64,000 nucleotides of DNA from Myotis daubentonii (GCF_963259705.1 NC_081851.1:60162855-60226854); one strand, 5' to 3'. Positions 35,291-46,665 are shown, counted from the first letter of the stretch. Notes: generated by a model from the sequence alone, not told the origin. Program-made: numbers and translations.

Positions 35291-36959
35291 TTGCCCTCTT
35301 GGCTGCTGGCAGAGCCTCCTTTTAGCTGGGCTGAGTTGTGGGGCAGGTGGCCCCATCCTAGGAACCTCTGCTCCCCCTCTCTGAGCCTCAGTTTTGGCAT
35401 CAAGAATCTGGGCACAGCAAACCAGTTGCTGGCTCCTATCAACCCAGGTGCTTCAGGAAAGGGAGCCCCAGGCTAGACTCATTAGGGGGAATGCCTTGGA
35501 GGTATGGGTGGGATTTGTGAATTCCCTGCATCATCATATATCTGGGGGCTAGACAAGGGGAGGAGTCCCTGTGCCAGGAAGCCTGAACTTTCCACCAAAC
35601 AGCCCATTAACTGCTGTGTGTCCTCCAGGAAGCCACTCACCCTCTCTGTGCTGCAGGAGCCTCACCTGTACAATGGGCCACAGCTGCACCTTCCAGCAGT
35701 ATGGGGTAATTGTGTATGTGCAGCACTTGCCCTGAGGACATTTTGCTTCCTAGTCAACGACCCCCCTCACCACCCGTCCCTCCCCCAGTCTTCTAGGGAC
35801 TACATAGGCCCCTCTGGACCTCTTGCATGGACTCTGGAAGGGCCACTGCTCTCCTGTCTCCTTTTCAATCCCAGCTGTCACAGTCCCACAGGAAAGAGGG
35901 CACACACACACCATTTTCGGCAAGGACTTTCGCAATGGGACTGTTCACAAGTGGGAGAGCAGGGCAAGACAGCCAACCAGGGAGGTGGCACCCGAAAAAC
36001 ACAGACCCGGGGAGGTCTCCAGGGGGTGGAGACACGTGATCGAGCACAATTGGGCACCTGAGGATGTGGGCAGGGCCAAGCCATCAGCCAGAAGTGGGTG
36101 CTGGATGCGGGAGAAGGGGGGCAGGGGGGTGGGGAACCAGGAGTTCCCGGGAAGCCAGCGGGTTTGAAGACCCCAAATCAATTTCTTTTAGAGGTGAAAC
36201 ATAACCTGCCAGGGGAGGCCAGTGGCAGAAGCCAAAGGAGAAATAACGGTACTTTGTAATCCAAGGCACAGAAGGCGAGGAGAATAGGAGCGTTCTCCTC
36301 ACCTGGCCCTCGCCCCAAGGCAGCGGGTATCTGTCTAGTTTACCATCTGGGAGGGACCCTGGGACAAAGAGAGCAGCCGCCCAGAGGCCCTGGGGCAATG
36401 ACGGACCCCTGTCCTCTGGGGCTGGAGGAGGGGTGTGGGTGGAAGGGGCAAGTCTATCAGAGCAAATGGCCACAAAGTGAAGGACTGCATAACCAGAGGT
36501 CACAGGTAAAGCAGGCACAGTCAGTGGGCAGCCCGGGGTTCTATTTTTAGCTCTGCCCTTTATCTGCTCTGTGCCCTCCAGGAAGTTGTTGGAGTTCTGT
36601 GTGCTGCAGGAGCCTTGCCTGTACGATGGGCACAGCTGCACCTAACAGGAGTGTGGGGTGATTGTGTTTGTGCATCACTTGCCCTGAGGGCATTCAGCTT
36701 CCTAGTCAACACCCCATTCTCACCACCCTTCCCTCCCCCAGCTTTCCAGGGACTGCACAGTCCCTTCTGGACCTCTTGCATGGACTCCAACCAGGCCTTT
36801 GCTGTCCTGTCTCCTTTTCAATCCCAGCTGTCACAGTCCCAGCAGGAGAGGGCACACACACACCATTTTCGGGAAGGACTTTGCAAAGGGACTGTTAACA
36901 GGTGGGAGAGCAGGGCCAGACAGCCAACCAGGGAAGTGGCACCCCAGAAAAAGACCAAC

Positions 36960-37340
36960 TGAGGTCTCAAGGGAGTGGGGCCACGTGGTCAGGGGTAAGA
37001 GGGCACTTGTGCAAGGCGGTGGGGCTCCTCGCTCAGCCTGCTATATGCATCTGATCAAGGGGGTGAGGCCATGAGTTCCTCTGGAATTGGGCTTGTGATC
37101 AAGGGGCTGGGTCCGCGTGATTGGCCAGAAGTGGGCGCGTGAACAGGGGGGGCACGGTCACGTGAACAGCCAGAAATGGGCACATGAACAGGGGTGGGCC
37201 ATGTGAAGGGCCCCAGACTTGGGCACCTGATGAAGGGGGCAGAGCCATGTGTCAACACAGAGGGGCGCAGGTGAACAAGGGTGGGGATTCCTGATGGTCC
37301 GGGGGTGGGCGTGTGAACGGGGGTTAGGGCCAGGAGAGCA
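36960..37340 (-). repeat. Minisatellite array, inverted relative to 35030-35290
   Basis: Units of the type GGCCAGAAGTGGGC followed by GTGAACAGGGGTGGG are reverse complements of the forward array. The pair forms a spaced, imperfect inverted repeat. Confidence 0.75.
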
Positions 37341-37854
37341 AAGTGAAGCCAGCTGGTTTGAAGACCCCAAATCAATTTCTTTTCCAGAAAAAAAAAAAAA
37401 AAACCTGCCAAGGAGACAGGCAGTGGAAGCCAAAAGAATAATAACCGCACTGTGCGATCTGAGCCACAGAAGGTGAGGGGGTGCTCGGTGTTCTCCACAC
37501 AAGGCCCTGGCCCCAATGCCGGGGGACCCCCAAGGTTACCAGTGGGGAGGGACCCTGGGACAAAGATAGAAGCTGCCCAGAGGCACTGGGGAATGAAGGG
37601 ACCCCTGGCTTCTGTGGCTGGAGGGGTGGTGTGGGTGGAAGGGTCATGCCCATCAGAGTAAATGGCCACAAAGTGAAGGGCCACCTACCCAGAAGTCACA
37701 GGTAAAGGAGGCACAATCTGTGCGCAGCCCAGGGTTCTATTTTTAGCTCTGCCCATTAACTGCTGTGTGCCCTCCAGGAAGTCGCTCGCCCTCTGTGGTG
37801 CAGGAGCCTCGCCTGTACAATGGGCCACAGCTGTTCTCCCCAGGAGCGTGGGGT

Positions 37855-37855
<1 letters not shown>

Positions 37856-37906
<51 letters not shown>
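37856..37906 (+). repeat. (TG)n microsatellite
   Basis: About 24 TG units inside the third MIR-containing unit of the block; the other units lack the expansion. Confidence 0.95.
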
Positions 37907-37908
<2 letters not shown>

Positions 37909-37995
37909 TGCGTGCGCACACGCGCCCCACTTGCCCTGAGGGTATTCCCCTTCTAGTCAGCACCTCCACTTCACTAGCCTTCCCTCCCCCAGCCT

Positions 37996-39263
37996 TCCAA
38001 ACCTGTAAAGAATTTTTGTGAGTTTATTTGAGCCAAACTGTCGACAATTCCAGGAAGTGATATCTCAATGAATGGCAGGTTTTCATCTATTTTTATACAT
38101 TGCAATCAAAGGAGGGGATGTAAATGGATTACATGAAATCTACTGGTGATGGATTAGAGAGGCGGGAGAAAACAAAGCATGGTGGGGAGGGACCTCTGGG
38201 ATTGGATAAAAAGTAAAATGATTGACACATGCAATTAACATAACAATGAAGGAATCTGTGGTATCTGTCCTGGTGCCCAGGCACATTAGGTTGTGCTCCA
38301 AGGGGTCCGGAAAAAGAGAGGTTACAAGTTACCCAGACATTTCAAGGATATGTTATTATAGATGCGAAAAGACAGATAGGCTCAGTTAAGGTAAAGGTTG
38401 GCCTTGTCAGTGAAGATACCGGCCTAGGATGTAACTACCCACCATAACTGCTTTTAGTTAAAGTTTAATTTCAGACCATCCTTCATGGTTACTTTAGGTC
38501 TTCAAGTTTACAAGACTGCTATGCGGGCCTTCCCTGAGCTTGTCAGGTTAGCATGTGGCCCCTTTCATCCAAATCCCTCAGATTGTCAAATAAAAAAAAA
38601 TGACAACAGCCAACACAACAATAGATGTCCAGTGTGAATGAATCAAAATTATACCTATTTTTTTGTCAGATCGGCAAAAAGTATATATTTTGGGGGGTGC
38701 CGAAAATAAACTAATTTTAATAATTACTTTATGTGTTCCATGAGATGAAAAAGGTTGAAAGTTGCTGTTCTAAAACAAAGACCACTGCAGGACTGACATA
38801 CAGAGTCTTTCAGAGATAATTACATATTTTTTTCTCTTTAAAAATAATGAGAAGGCATTGAAATCAATTTTAATCATTTAACATTTATTCATTCCATAAT
38901 ACTTATGGTTTTCAGGGGTAATTAAATCTAATCTGTTAGAGGTTGTTAATATTTAGATATAAGGGAAATATAAAATCAGGATGTGAACTTAAATCTCACA
39001 ATGCAAGTAAAATTAAAGAGAAAGCACGAATATGCTATTTTCTTCTAATACTTTCGTTTTCCATTGTCATCAACAGTAGAGGAAGGGGACTATACCTACC
39101 TCAGAGGCTCACCTTACTGCATCTGTCTTTTTCTCTGCAACAATAAGGAGATATTTGATCAAGAAATAAAAAGACTCAAAGTTAATCTTGGCTCTACTAC
39201 TAAATAGTTGTGTGACTTCAAGCAAAAATTTCTTGGAGTTTGGTTCCCTCATTTATAACTCTA
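37996..39263. other. Intergenic DNA, possibly LTR-like at 38000-38575
   Basis: About 38000-38575 (starting TGTAAAGAATTTTTGTGAGT) has the feel of an old LTR or ERV segment but I could not define its ends. Positions 39185-39260 read as a forward MIR fragment cut by the following Helitron. No gene was recognised. Confidence 0.4.
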
Positions 39264-39695
39264 CTAGTGGCCTGGTGCATGGATTCATGCACATTGAAAG
39301 GAAATTAATTAGAAGGTGGCTGGTGGGGCGGGACTGGGCAAGATGGCAGGACACGCCCTGGAGCCAACCTCCTGTAGTCCCTCCCCAGCTGGCTGTATCT
39401 GGGGTGGCGCCGCAGCTCAAATGGTGGCTGTGGTTACCACAGCTCGGCAGTAAACCAGATTTAGTGCCAACAGTGCCCCAGCAACAACATAACCCACAGC
39501 CAAAGGTGGCATTGTGTGGCCCCGTGAGGAATTGGGCTCCCTCCTCTCTGGTTCCAGGGTGTGTCACCTGAGAACTGCAGCTGCCAAGTCATCGCAGCTT
39601 GGCAGCTTCTGTGTTGAGCATCTGCCCCCTGGTGCTCAGTGCACGTCATACCTACCAGCTGGTCAGCTGGTTGCTTAGCCTTTTATACATGTAGA
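39264..39695 (-). mobile_element. HeliBat-type Helitron
   Basis: The reversed 3' end is CTAGTGGCCTGGTGCATGGA with the terminal hairpin, followed by CATTGAAAGGAAATTAATTA, the 3' subfamily shared with the Helitrons at 25752, 41365 and 47354. The reversed 5' end is CCTTTTATACATGTAGA. Flanks are A (39263) and T (39696), and the insertion lies in a MIR. A CTCF-like motif is at 39622-39635. Confidence 0.9.
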
Positions 39696-40141
39696 TGCCA
39701 GACCCTTTCCTGAATTCCAGATATGTAAATCCAATTGTCTTTGTGACATCTCCACCTCGACAATCCCAAACTACCTCAATCTAAGAAGAAACTAATTTGT
39801 GATCTTCCACCAGGAACTTGGTTTCTTCCATTGTCCCTCAACCATCCACTTAAGCTAGCCAAAAATCTAAAACCCATGACTGACATCACCCTTTCCTCCT
39901 TACCAAATTTTGTTAAATTAATACCTTTCATTTATGTCCATGTCTCTGTCCACGTCCTTCACAGTGCCACCCCCATCCAAGCCACCCTCATTCATCAGGA
40001 CTACTGTGAGAGCTTTCTTGCTGGTCTACCTCTATCTACTCTTACTCCTTTAATCATCTGCTCATTAAGTCAGTATTTTTGAAATGCAAATCTGATCATG
40101 TGGCCCCCTCTACCTAAAATATTTCCATGACTTACTAGCTA

Positions 40142-40851
40142 TGTGAAGGCAGCTTGGGCTGGCAGCTTGGGTCCGTGCCCCCGCTCAACCCGCACTCTGA
40201 TGTATATGCTTGCTAGCCTGTAATTAAGCCCCAACTCCCTGTCAGCTTGTGTCCTAGCTAGCCTTGCAAAACCTGTTTCCCTGAATGCTTATCTTACAGG
40301 GGACATAAAACCATACACAGCCCCACAAGGGGGTCTGACTGCTGGCGCCAGATGGGGTCTTGGTCGCTATCTCACTTCCCCCCTTGCAACCATCGCAGGG
40401 GCTGCAAAGCCCATGAAAAGTCTGGAAGCCTAGTCCATATTTGGAAGACAATGCAACTAGGGGTATAAAAGGGAAAGCCCCACCGCATTCGATGCTCAGC
40501 TTTGGGTACCCATTTCCCTGAGCCAGAACCAGTGCTTCCTGTAATAAAAAGTGCATTTTCTGCCTTGGTCAGTTTGGCTCAGTGGATGGAGCGTTGGCCT
40601 GCGGACTGAAGGGTCCCGGGTTCGATTCCGGTCAGGGGCATGTGCCTTGGCTGTGGGCACATCCCCGGTGGGGGGTGTGCAGGAGGCAGCTGATCGATGT
40701 TTCTCTCTCATCGATGTTTCTGGCTCTCTGTCCCTCTCCCTTCCTCTCTGTAAAAAATCAATAAAATATATTTTTTTAAAAAAAGTGCATTTTCTGAATA
40801 TTCTGAGTGCCTGGTGTCTGTCTTCCCGACACTTGGAAATGTGCCGTAACA
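40142..40851 (+). mobile_element. Solo LTR, host of a VES SINE
   Basis: The element starts TGTGAAGGCAG and ends CTGCCGTAACA-like (GTGCCGTAACA); these termini are imperfect inverted repeats. GGTATAAAAGGG (TATA) lies at about 40463 and AATAAA at about 40543, the expected LTR order. Flanks GCTA and GCTC give an imperfect 4-bp duplication. A young VES SINE sits just after the poly(A) signal. No internal viral genes remain. Confidence 0.65.
40563..40779 (+). mobile_element. VES SINE (young) inside the LTR
   Basis: A near-consensus VES SINE with the perfect 17-bp duplication AAAAAGTGCATTTTCTG at 40546-40562 and 40780-40796. Confidence 0.96.
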
Positions 40852-41364
40852 GCTCCTTGGAAGTCCAGCAATGCTCTCTGTCCACTTATCACACAGCCCT
40901 CCTTTTGTTTCCTCAAATGTGCCGGTGCCCCCATCCCAAAGGACCTTTGCACATGCTATCCCCTCATCTGCCATACTTCTTGTCCTCCAGTTAACATGTA
41001 GTCTTCCATCAGACTTCATCTCAAGTTTCCCTCACTCAGGGAAGCTGTCTCTTTTCTCTCATATTATGTCTCTTTACATGTGCAAAGTATTATTACAGTT
41101 GTAATTGTTAAATTTATTTTTGTGATTATTTGAATAATACTAGCTTCCCATTAAACTACAAGATCCATAAGGATTGAGACTGAATCTCACATGGCATATG
41201 CACAATAGGTACTTAATGAAAAATTGCATGAATCAATGAATATCACTAGATTAATAAAGCTATAAAATTAATTACCTCCTGATCACTGAAATCCTACATG
41301 CCTATTATTTAACTTCTCTGTGCTATCATTACCTGCATTAAAATGAAGCAAAGTTATATAACTA

Positions 41365-42121
41365 CTAGTGGTCTGGTGCATGAATTTGTGCACATTGAAA
41401 GGAAATTAATTAGAAATATCTTAATATCACTATCTGCCCTTTCTCTATAATAGAAGTGTCAACCAAATTCACAATTGATAATGACAGATTGAAACACATG
41501 CGTGCGATTGGCACCAGTGAGAGCTTTATACGTATCATGCATGCTTGAGTCAACTTAGCTTTTTATAGATATAGAACAAACTTGCTTAATTAGACCTGCT
41601 TTCTGATTTACCTAAACTTTTCCAGCCTAGTGAAGCACCCCAACTTCTCTTTCAGGTAATTGTCAGCAATACAGCAGTAAATATTAACACAAAGCAGATT
41701 ATTATAGATCACGCAGGGAGAACAAAGGGTACAATATTTAACTGCAGCAGAGTTTGACTATATTCTGTGCAGTGAGAAAAAGTCATTTTCAAGGTTCACT
41801 ATTTCTTACTTTTCAGTCGGGTCAAGATTCTAAACTTTCTAAATATCTGTTTTCCGGCCAATGAAAAGAAAATAGGATTCCACCTATCTACCTACTCCAG
41901 GACTTTTGTGAGTATCAAATGAGATGAGGCACAGGAAAATGCTTCACAGACACTTGGTTACAGTGTAAAGTGTTTCCACCTGGGTATACTGGCAAAGCAA
42001 ATTGTGTTCCTGGGCTGAAGAAACTGCGAGGCTAGTTGCTAGGGAGAGGGATGTTGCTATGTGATGTCATTACCTGGTGGAGGGAAAGAGACTTAGCATA
42101 TTAGCCTTTTATATAGATAGA
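41365..42121 (-). mobile_element. Composite HeliBat Helitron carrying captured host DNA
   Basis: The reversed 3' end is CTAGTGGTCTGGTGCATGAA and the reversed 5' end is CCTTTTATATAGATAGA. Flanks are A (41364) and T (42122). A second, internal 5' terminus lies at about 41575 (reversed, TTTTTATAGATATAGA), so the 3'-most 210 bp is itself a small Helitron. The DNA between about 41580 and 41960 contains MIR-like and other host-like sequence shared with 47354-48400. Confidence 0.88.
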
Positions 42122-42441
42122 TGAGTCCCAAATTGGCCTAATATCAGATTTTGTTGTCAGCATAAATAAGTGGGTCTCAAAAAAATTCCTCATATATCTA
42201 AAATCCTTAATAAGAAAGCAAGTCATCTATAAAGACACTACAGAAAAAGGTATTCAGGAAGGAAACATTTTAATGGAATGGTTGAAAGCAGGGAAAGATT
42301 GTTCCAGATACATGCTGACAAAGGGAACAGCCTAGATGAAGGACCTCTGCAGGAGTAAGGGGCAAGGAAGTACAATAAGGGGAGACAAACGAGAAGTATG
42401 ACCCATATAAGGAGACACACAGATGGGAAATTATGAAATAA
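42122..42441. other. Intergenic DNA, nothing recognised
   Basis: A short gap between Helitrons with no gene or repeat that I can name. Confidence 0.5.
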
Positions 42442-42899
42442 CTAGAGGCCTGGTGCACAAAATTCATGCACAGGGGTGGGGGGGACCCTCAGCCCAGCCT
42501 GCACCCTCTCCAATCCTGGGGATCGGGCCTAAACCGGCAGTCAGACATCCTTCTCACAATCTGGGACTGCTGGCTCCTAGCTGCTCACCTGCCTGCCTGG
42601 CTGATCGCCCCTAACTGTCCCTCCCGCCAGCCTGGTCACCCCCAACTTCCCCCCTTGCTGGCCTAGTTGCCCGCAACTGCCATCTCTTGCAGGCCTGGTC
42701 ACCCCCAACTGCCCTTCCCTGCAGGCCTGGTCGCCCCCACCTGCCCCCCCTGCTGACCTGGTGGCCCCAGCTGTTCAGTCATTTGGTAGTCCCTCACTAA
42801 CCCCCCCTACTGGCCTGGTCACCCCACATAGCCTGCTGTTCAGTTGTTACTGTGAGGGGGTCCTGACCAATTTGCATATGACCCTTTTATTAGTATAGA
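42442..42899 (-). mobile_element. HeliBat-type Helitron, first of a head-to-tail pair
   Basis: The reversed 3' end is CTAGAGGCCTGGTGCACAAA. The reversed 5' end CCTTTTATTAGTATAGA stops at 42899, directly against the CTAG of the next Helitron. The interior carries imperfect repeats of GCCTGGTCACCCCCAACTGC. The left flank is A (42441). Confidence 0.88.
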
Positions 42900-43074
42900 C
42901 TAGAGGCCCAGTGCACAAAAATTTATGCACTTGGGGGGAAGGGGGGTCCCTCAGCCCAGCCTGTGCCCTCTCACAGTCTGGGACCCCTCGGGAGATAATG
43001 ACCTGCTGGCTTAGGCCTGCTCCCGGGTGGCAGAGGGCAGGCCCAATCCCTAGGTGCAGCCCCTGGTCCGGCTC

Positions 43075-43880
43075 AGAGCAGGGCCGATTGGGGAGTTGGG
43101 GCGCCTTCCCCTGTCATGCACAGAGCAGGGCAGATTGGGAGGTTGTGATGCCACCCTCAGTCATGCTCAGGGTAGGGCCAATAGGGGGGTTGGGGCAAAG
43201 CCCCCTGTCACACTCAAGGCAGGGTCGATGGGGAGGTTGCAGCACCACCCCCTGTCACGTACAGAGCAGGGCCCATCGGGGGGTTGGGGCTCCATACCCT
43301 GTCATGCACAGAGAAGGGCCAATCAGGGGGTTGGGGCGCTGCCCCCTGTCACTCACAGAGCAGGGCCCATCAGGGGGGTTGGGGCTCTGTACCCTGTCAC
43401 GCACAGAGCAGGGTCAATCAAGGTGTTGGGGAGCTCCCCCCTGTCATGCACAGAGCAGGGCCGATCAGGGGGTTGAGGAGCTCCCCCCTGTCACTCACAG
43501 AGTAGGGCCGATAGGGGAGTTGGAGCACCGCCCCCTGTCACACTCAGGGCATGGCGGATCAGGGGGTTGGGGCGCCGTCCTCTATCACCCACAGAGCAGG
43601 GTCGATCAGGGGGTTGAGGCGTCGCCACTCTCACACTCAGGGCAGGGCCGATGGGGAGGTTATGGCTCTACCCCGTCACACACAGAGCTGGGCCCGTGGG
43701 GGGGGGGGGGTGGAGTTGGGGCGCCGCACCCTGTCACACACAGAGCAGGGCTGATCAGGGGGTTGAGGCGCCGCACCCTGTCACACACAGAGCCGCAGAG
43801 CGATCAGGGGGTTGGGGAGCTCCCCCCTATCAGGCACAGAGCAGGGCTGATCAGGGGGTTTGGGCGCTGCCCCCTGTCAC
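43075..43880 (+). repeat. 47-bp minisatellite inside a Helitron
   Basis: About 17 degenerate copies of a unit of the form CAGAGCAGGGCCGATCAGGG, then GGTTGGGGCGCCGCCCCCTG, then TCACACA. The period is not a multiple of three, so long frames here reflect only the lack of stops in GC-rich repeats. Confidence 0.92.
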
Positions 43881-43963
43881 ACTGATCCCGGTGCTGGGAG
43901 GCCTCTCGTTAGAGGCCTGGTGCATGGATGGGGCTGGCTGGTTTGCTCTGAAGGGTGTCCTGG

Positions 43964-44350
43964 ATCAGGGTGGGGGTCCCCACTGGGGTTCCTGGCCAGC
44001 CTGGGTGAGGGGATGATGGCTGTTTGCAGCTGGTCACACATCCTTCAGGGTGGGGGTCCCCACTGGGGTGCCTGGCCAGCCTGGGTGAGGGGATGATGGC
44101 TGTTTGCAGCTGGTCACACATCCTTCAGGGTGGGGGTCCCCACTGGGGTGCCTGGCCAGCCTAGGTGAGGGGATGATGGCTGTTTGCAGCTGGTCACACA
44201 CCCTTCAGGGTGAGGGTCCCCACTGGGGTGCCTGGCCAGCCTGGATGAGGGGATGATGGCTGTTTGCAGCTGGTCACACACCCTTCAGGGTGGGGGTCCC
44301 CACTGGGGTGCCTGGCCAGTCTGGGTGAGGGGCTGAGGGCTGTTTTCAGG
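43964..44350 (+). repeat. 80-bp minisatellite inside a Helitron
   Basis: Five near-identical 80-bp units, each with GGTGGGGGTCCCCACTGGGG, then GCCTGGCCAGCCTGGGTGAG, then GATGGCTGTTTGCAGCTGGT. Starts fall near 43970, 44050, 44130, 44210 and 44290. Confidence 0.95.
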
Positions 44351-44776
44351 CCTACTGAAGCTCCCAACTGCTCCTTTTTTTCTTTTTCTTTTTTAATTCT
44401 GGGCCAGCTTTAGCTCCGGCTCCAGCTCTGAGGCTTCTGCTGCTGAAAGAAGGTATCTGGTTTGTTTCGGTTCTATAATCGAAACACTGTATAACTCCAG
44501 CTCTAAGATCCCGGCCTCGCTGAAAGCAGGTTTCTGGGGTTTTGTTTAGCTTCTATATTCGTTACAATGTTTCTTAAACTGCAGGCTCAGAGGCCGGCAA
44601 AGCAGGCGGGGAGCGTTGGTTTCCTCTGTCACTGAAGCAAGCAAGCCTCATGTTAGTTTCAAGCTGCCTGGCTGACAGCCGCCATCTTGGCTGGCAGTTA
44701 ATTTGCATATCTCGCTGATTAGCCAATGGGAAAGGTAGCGGTCATACGCCAATTACCATGTTTCTCTTTTATTAGA

Positions 44777-45121
44777 TAGGATAGAGCTGAGTCATTTAAC
44801 TCCATAAACAACCTCACCCAATGCAGGCTCTGACTGAACAGGTGCCCTCTAAAATAGTTGAAGTCTAAAAGCTTAATTTTTTTTGCTTGGAACAGCAGTT
44901 TTATGGCAAGTGTTTTCATTTTTGGCAGCCTAAATAATATTAGAGCAATGATTGTATCCTTGGCAGTGTTCTGTTTTGTTGGCTGTGCTTTTGGCAAAAC
45001 AGTTTGATTCTGGCTGTAAATGAGAATTTCTTGACTACCTTCATTAAAAGCCTGACTGTAGGCTCTGGGAACAAATTCTGGGACAGGGCAGAGTTAGAGA
45101 AGCTTCAGGAGCTCCCAAGAG

Positions 45122-45156
<35 letters not shown>

Positions 45157-46665
45157 ATGGCTCTTAAGCACAACACAGAGGTAATTAATACCTTCAGGGC
45201 TTTATCAGTCAACTATGAAAAAGAGGGGAACAGCCCTAGCTGGTTTGGCTCATTGGATAGAGCATCAGAGAGTCGACTGAAGGGTCCAAGTTTCGAGTCC
45301 AGTCAAGGGCATGTACCTTGGTTGCAAGCTTGGTATTCGATGTGTCTTGTTTTTCCCCTCCTTTCTACTCTCTAAAAATCAGTGGGAAAATATTCACAGG
45401 TGAGGATAAAAAAAAAGAGAGAGAGAGGAATGTATGTCACCCTTTCTATAAATAAGCATCTTCTGTGGAGAACCCTCCTTTCCAATGCTACCTCCACGCA
45501 GCCTAAATTGGCACAAGTCTCTACTACATTTGTACATGTCACACCCTCCAAACATTTCAGCAGGTAACTGTTATTCTCCCTCCTTGGTGACTAGTACAAC
45601 AAGCCCCATGGTTTTACACAATGTGCCCGTCCCACAAGTCTTGGGCCAACAATTGGGACCCAGTCCTTTCTCAAGGGAGTTCCCAGCCTGGAAGGTAAAC
45701 CAAGCAGCAACTCTCAGGGGCAGCACCTTGCCAGCCATTCCCTCTGGCTTTCATGGCTCCTGAAGTCTTGCTGAGAGGTGGAAACCCACAGTATTGGTGT
45801 TCCAGAGCCCCAGAAGGGTCCTGCTGAGCCCTCTCTTAACAACTGTGTCTTCTAAAACACAACTCTTGAACAGAACTTGTTCAGAATCTTTTCACATTAG
45901 ATTAGGGACTCTAATCTCTGAAACACCACCCAGTTCATACTCCTCAAGTCTTCAGTTCTCTGAGGGAAGACACAGGTGTGCTCACTTTCCCTCGGCACCA
46001 GGTTGTTTCCATTTGCAAGGGAGCCTCTCCTCACAGTTAAGAAAATGACCCTGAATTCTCTCCTGGCATATTTAGATTTGCCCTTCCAGTAAGACACTGT
46101 GACACATTTGAGAATTAGAATCAGGAAAAACCTTGAGTTTCCCAATATTGCCATTCAAAGCAATCTCCTAAAATGCATGAGATTCCATTATTTTTTAAGG
46201 AACTATACATTTAAGATGAAAATGGTGCCTTTCTAACAACATACCATGAAGGTCACGTTACCTCAGAAAACTGTTTGAGCAGAGGAAATAGGAAAAATAT
46301 AAATTACTTTTAGTATCCACATGAATCTCTGGCAAAGTATTATGTTTGGTCTTCAGCACCTACTTTTTACCCCTGGGAAAAATGAAGTCAAGGTGAGCCT
46401 CAAAGTAGATCTCTGAAATGCAGAATTGCCTCTATCCTCAAGTGACCCTCAAACCTTTCCAGTGATTGAGAACAATGTATACGTTAGGTTTAAAAAACTG
46501 TAAAATTTTCCTAATAAAAAACCCAATTACAAAATAATGGAATCATTAACCATATTAAATAAACCAAAGAAATGTGGCTTACTTTCAGTTACTTGTAAAC
46601 TTGGTTATTAATCTAAACTTTATATCCAGTCCTAGTTTACTTTACACTGAGAGCAGGAGAAGCTA
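44777..46665. other. Intergenic DNA with one SINE
   Basis: It contains a (CA)n microsatellite at 45124-45154 and a VES SINE, listed separately. No gene was recognised in the remainder. Confidence 0.5.
45233..45416 (+). mobile_element. VES SINE, internally shortened
   Basis: The head GCCCTAGCTGGTTTGGCTCA is clear. The middle is deleted relative to other copies and the tail runs into an AG-rich stretch. Confidence 0.85.

Larger units (their letters stand above)
33075..37995. repeat. GC-rich complex repeat block with duplicated units and inverted minisatellite arrays
   Basis: The block stands out in base composition from both flanks. It contains (a) a pair of about 560-bp units at about 33086-33640 and 33900-34445, offset about 817 bp. 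It also has (b) a pair at about 34495-34645 and 35439-35602, and (c) units with a MIR core at about 35600, 36555 and 37740, the last two about 1185 bp apart. A further pair (d) lies at 36151 and 37345. Minisatellite units of the type CTTCCAGCTG...CCCCCTTGTTCAC run forward at 33640-33900 and 35030-35290, and inverted at 36960-37340. Frames up to 209 codons cross it but are discordant between copies, so I call no gene. Confidence 0.8.
39800..41240 (+). mobile_element. L2 LINE 3' part, interrupted by an LTR
   Basis: About 39830-40140 gives L2-like sequence (AAACCCATGACTGACATCAC, GCAAATCTGATCATGTGGCC). About 40920-41240 continues it (GGACCTTTGCACATGCTATC) to an L2-type 3' end near 41190-41240. 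The 710 bp between belong to a later LTR insertion. Confidence 0.75.
42900..44776 (-). mobile_element. Composite Helitron with two minisatellites, second of the pair
   Basis: It begins with CTAG at 42900 and the hairpin GTGCACAAAAATTTATGCAC, and ends at a reversed 5' terminus CTTTTATTAGA at 44776, followed by T. A second 3' terminus-like sequence, TTAGAGGCCTGGTGCATGGA, lies internally at 43912. The unit is therefore a fusion of a terminus-less Helitron (42900 to about 43910) and a complete one. It holds a 47-bp and an 80-bp tandem repeat. The 324-codon frame across it is not a gene. Confidence 0.82.

Noticed and set aside
33909..37684. Several 100-209-codon frames in the GC-rich block
   Set aside because: They differ between duplicated units and overlap on both strands, so no frame is preserved. 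High GC explains the length.
38000..38575. Possible LTR after the GC-rich block
   Set aside because: The start resembles an ERV-associated sequence, but I could not find matching ends, a TATA/poly(A) pair or a duplication, so it is only mentioned as unassigned DNA.
42911..43885. 324-codon open frame
   Set aside because: It runs through Helitron termini and the 47-bp minisatellite; overlapping frames are equally open because GC-rich repeats lack stops. It has no domain and a repeat period that is not a multiple of three.
43964..44350. Regular 80-bp repeats, considered as a CRISPR-like array
   Set aside because: The units are contiguous without unique spacers and the genome is mammalian; it is a minisatellite.
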